Below are positions 7,575 to 8,687 of a stretch of DNA of 8,687 nucleotides, in pieces. How positions within the stretch are numbered: position 1 is the stretch's first letter; every line of letters starts with the position of its first letter. Origin of the DNA: Chloracidobacterium sp. UBA3360. GTDB taxonomy: Bacteria > Acidobacteriota > Blastocatellia > Pyrinomonadales > Pyrinomonadaceae. Position numbers and translations under genes: made by a program. The notes below the pieces were generated by a model. It saw only the letters and a program-made list of their open reading frames with translations. It ran no database searches and was not told the DNA's origin. The stretch spans positions 1 through 8,687 of the forward strand of contig DEQS01000060.1 of the NCBI GenBank assembly GCA_002360555.1, in the 5' to 3' direction.

Positions 7575-7595
7575 GTTCATTGTTCACTATTCACC
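7575..7595. repeat. Three 7-nt units, GTTCATT-like
   Basis: Three consecutive 7-nt units (GTTCATT, GTTCACT, ATTCACC) lie in the spacer before pckG. A lone GGTGA at 7563-7567 could pair with the last unit. It looks like a small relative of the other two short-unit arrays in this window, though the unit sequence differs and chance cannot be excluded. Confidence 0.4.
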
Positions 7596-7635
7596 GCTTT
7601 CCTTATGTTGTGATAAGCTAATCAAATAACTGCTG

Positions 7636-7661
7636 AAAACGAGTCTTATTACTCGTTTTTT
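7636..7661 (+). terminator. Intrinsic terminator upstream of pckG
   Basis: A perfect 9-bp stem, AAAACGAGT (7636-7644) with ACTCGTTTT (7651-7659), has a 6-nt loop and runs into six Ts (7656-7661). The A-rich left side makes it potentially bidirectional. It would end transcripts from the small membrane protein gene and insulate pckG, unless the pckG promoter lies upstream and it acts as an attenuator. Confidence 0.85.
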
Positions 7662-7688
7662 CCATTTAAGAATTCAATTAATTAGAAT
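7659..7688 (+). promoter_or_regulatory. Weak candidate promoter for pckG
   Basis: TTTCCA (7659-7664), an 18-bp spacer and TAGAAT (7683-7688) form the only promoter-like pair between the terminator and pckG. The -35 box overlaps the terminator T-tract, and the predicted start would fall on the Shine-Dalgarno, which weakens the call. Confidence 0.25.
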
Positions 7689-7710
7689 TCCCATAGGAGA
7701 ATCTTTTAAT

Positions 7711-8687
7711 ATGACCGATCTAACGATACCGTCGAACATCACTAACGAAGAGCTGATACGCTTTGTCACTGAGGCTGTCACGCTGTGCAAACCCGATAAC
7801 GTCTATTGGTGCGACGGCTCGCAAGAGGAATATGACCGCATGTGCCAGGAGATGGTTGACGCCGGCACCTTTATCAAGTTAAACCCCGAAAAGCGTCCTA
7901 ACAGCTTTTTGGCACGCTCGCACCCGTCTGACGTTGCGCGTGTAGAGGACCGCACGTACATCTGTTCGCGTGCCAAGGGCGACGCCGGACCGACCAATAA
8001 TTGGATGGCCCCGCTCGAGATGAAGGCGATCCTCAAGAAGAAATTTGACGGCTGCATGACCGGCCGCACGATGTACGTCGTGCCGTTTTGCATGGGCCCG
8101 ATCGGTTCGCCGATCTCGCAGTTTGGCGTGCAGATCACAGATTCGGCGTATGCCGCTGTAAACATGCGGATCATGACCCGCATGGGCAACCAGGCGCTCG
8201 ATGCCCTGCAAAAGGTTAAGGATGGCGAATTTACCAAGTGTCTTCACTCTGTCGGAATGCCGCTTGTAGCTGGACAAGCCGATGTCGCGTGGCCGTGTTC
8301 GCCTGATCCTAAGGACAAATATATCGTCCATTTCCCCGAGGAAAATTCGATCGTTTCGTTCGGCTCGGGTTACGGCGGCAACGCGCTTTTAGGCAAGAAA
8401 TGCCTCGCATTGCGTATTGCTTCGACCTTGGGACGTGCTCAGGGCTGGCTCGCTGAGCATATGCTCATCGTCGGCGTCGAATCGCCCGACGGCAAAAAAG
8501 ATTACGTCTGTGCAGCATTCCCGTCGGCTTGCGGCAAGACCAATTTCGCCATGCTCATTCCCCCCAAGGCTTTTCAGGAAGAGGGCTGGAAAATTACGAC
8601 CGTCGGCGATGACATTGCTTGGATCAAGCCGGACGATACGGGCAAGCTACGTGCGATCAATCCTGAAAACGGATTTTTCGGCGTCGC
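7711..8687 (+). CDS. pckG: GTP-dependent phosphoenolpyruvate carboxykinase, C-terminus outside window
   Basis: Cytosolic enzyme interconverting oxaloacetate + GTP and phosphoenolpyruvate + CO2 + GDP, the entry step of gluconeogenesis. 325 residues are present of a family usually about 600 long; the frame is open to the right edge. The GTP-type signature FPSACGKTN spans 270-278, with the reactive cysteine C274 and P-loop K276/T277. The substrate-binding region SFGSGYGGNALLGKKCLALR (216-235) holds the conserved tyrosine Y221 and the metal-ligand lysine. H250 and the VGDDIAW motif (298-304) supply the other manganese ligands, and R69 in FLARS is the expected oxaloacetate/PEP-binding arginine. 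All visible catalytic residues are intact. The ATG has AGGAGA (7695-7700) 10 nt upstream. A strong terminator just upstream suggests an independent transcript. Confidence 0.97.
   Translation, partial: MTDLTIPSNITNEELIRFVTEAVTLCKPDNVYWCDGSQEEYDRMCQEMVDAGTFIKLNPEKRPNSFLARSHPSDVARVEDRTYICSRAKGDAGPTNNWMAPLEMKAILKKKFDGCMTGRTMYVVPFCMGPIGSPISQFGVQITDSAYAAVNMRIMTRMGNQALDALQKVKDGEFTKCLHSVGMPLVAGQADVAWPCSPDPKDKYIVHFPEENSIVSFGSGYGGNALLGKKCLALRIASTLGRAQGWLAEHMLIVGVESPDGKKDYVCAAFPSACGKTNFAMLIPPKAFQEEGWKITTVGDDIAWIKPDDTGKLRAINPENGFFGV

Noticed and set aside
7194..7580. Minus-strand frame of 128 codons over the small membrane gene
   Set aside because: It is antisense to a gene with a strong Shine-Dalgarno and a recognisable family. 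Its arginine/serine/proline-rich composition is typical of a shadow frame.
7803..8331. Two long minus-strand frames over pckG
   Set aside because: They are antisense to intact PEP carboxykinase catalytic motifs and have no recognisable content of their own.

Overview
The window looks like chromosomal core DNA from a free-living bacterium. The best guess is Acidobacteriota, class Blastocatellia (Pyrinomonadaceae-like). That guess is inferred from moderate GC, a 2TM CASTOR/POLLUX-type channel, a GTP-type PEP carboxykinase, and AT-rich spacers filled with short 7-9 nt repeat units; no phylogeny was run. No transposase, phage gene, CRISPR array, tRNA or rRNA was seen.

Positions 1-2750 (minus strand) carry the streptomycin operon in classical order, rpsL-rpsG-fusA, with fusA running off the left edge. 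The rpsL-rpsG spacer is almost entirely an imperfect inverted array of 7-nt units that overlaps the rpsL stop codon. Positions 2751-3167 are a 417-bp divergent control region. It has two back-to-back sigma70-like promoters, one reading left into the str operon (about 290 nt of leader, with a foldable element) and one reading right.

Positions 3168-7093 (plus strand) hold three genes. The first is a two-part protein with an unrecognised helical N-terminal half and a C-terminal [2Fe-2S] ferredoxin domain. The second is a 10-TM EamA/DMT transporter. The third is a 635-residue ion channel with two TM helices and two RCK-like modules, of the CASTOR/POLLUX family. Between the first two lies an inverted array of 9-nt units whose right arm supplies the apparent GTG start of the transporter.

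Positions 7137-7710 hold a small GlsB/YeaQ-type membrane protein with its own promoter. Just downstream is a decayed duplicate of the channel gene's 3' end, followed by a third short heptamer repeat and a clear intrinsic terminator. From 7711 a GTP-dependent PEP carboxykinase gene (pckG) begins and runs off the right edge.

The genes do not form one pathway. They are translation genes on one side, then redox, transport and ion-homeostasis genes, then gluconeogenesis. The novel material is mainly intergenic: the palindromic short-unit arrays, the str leader, and the flanking duplication around the small membrane protein. No new multi-gene system is evident.
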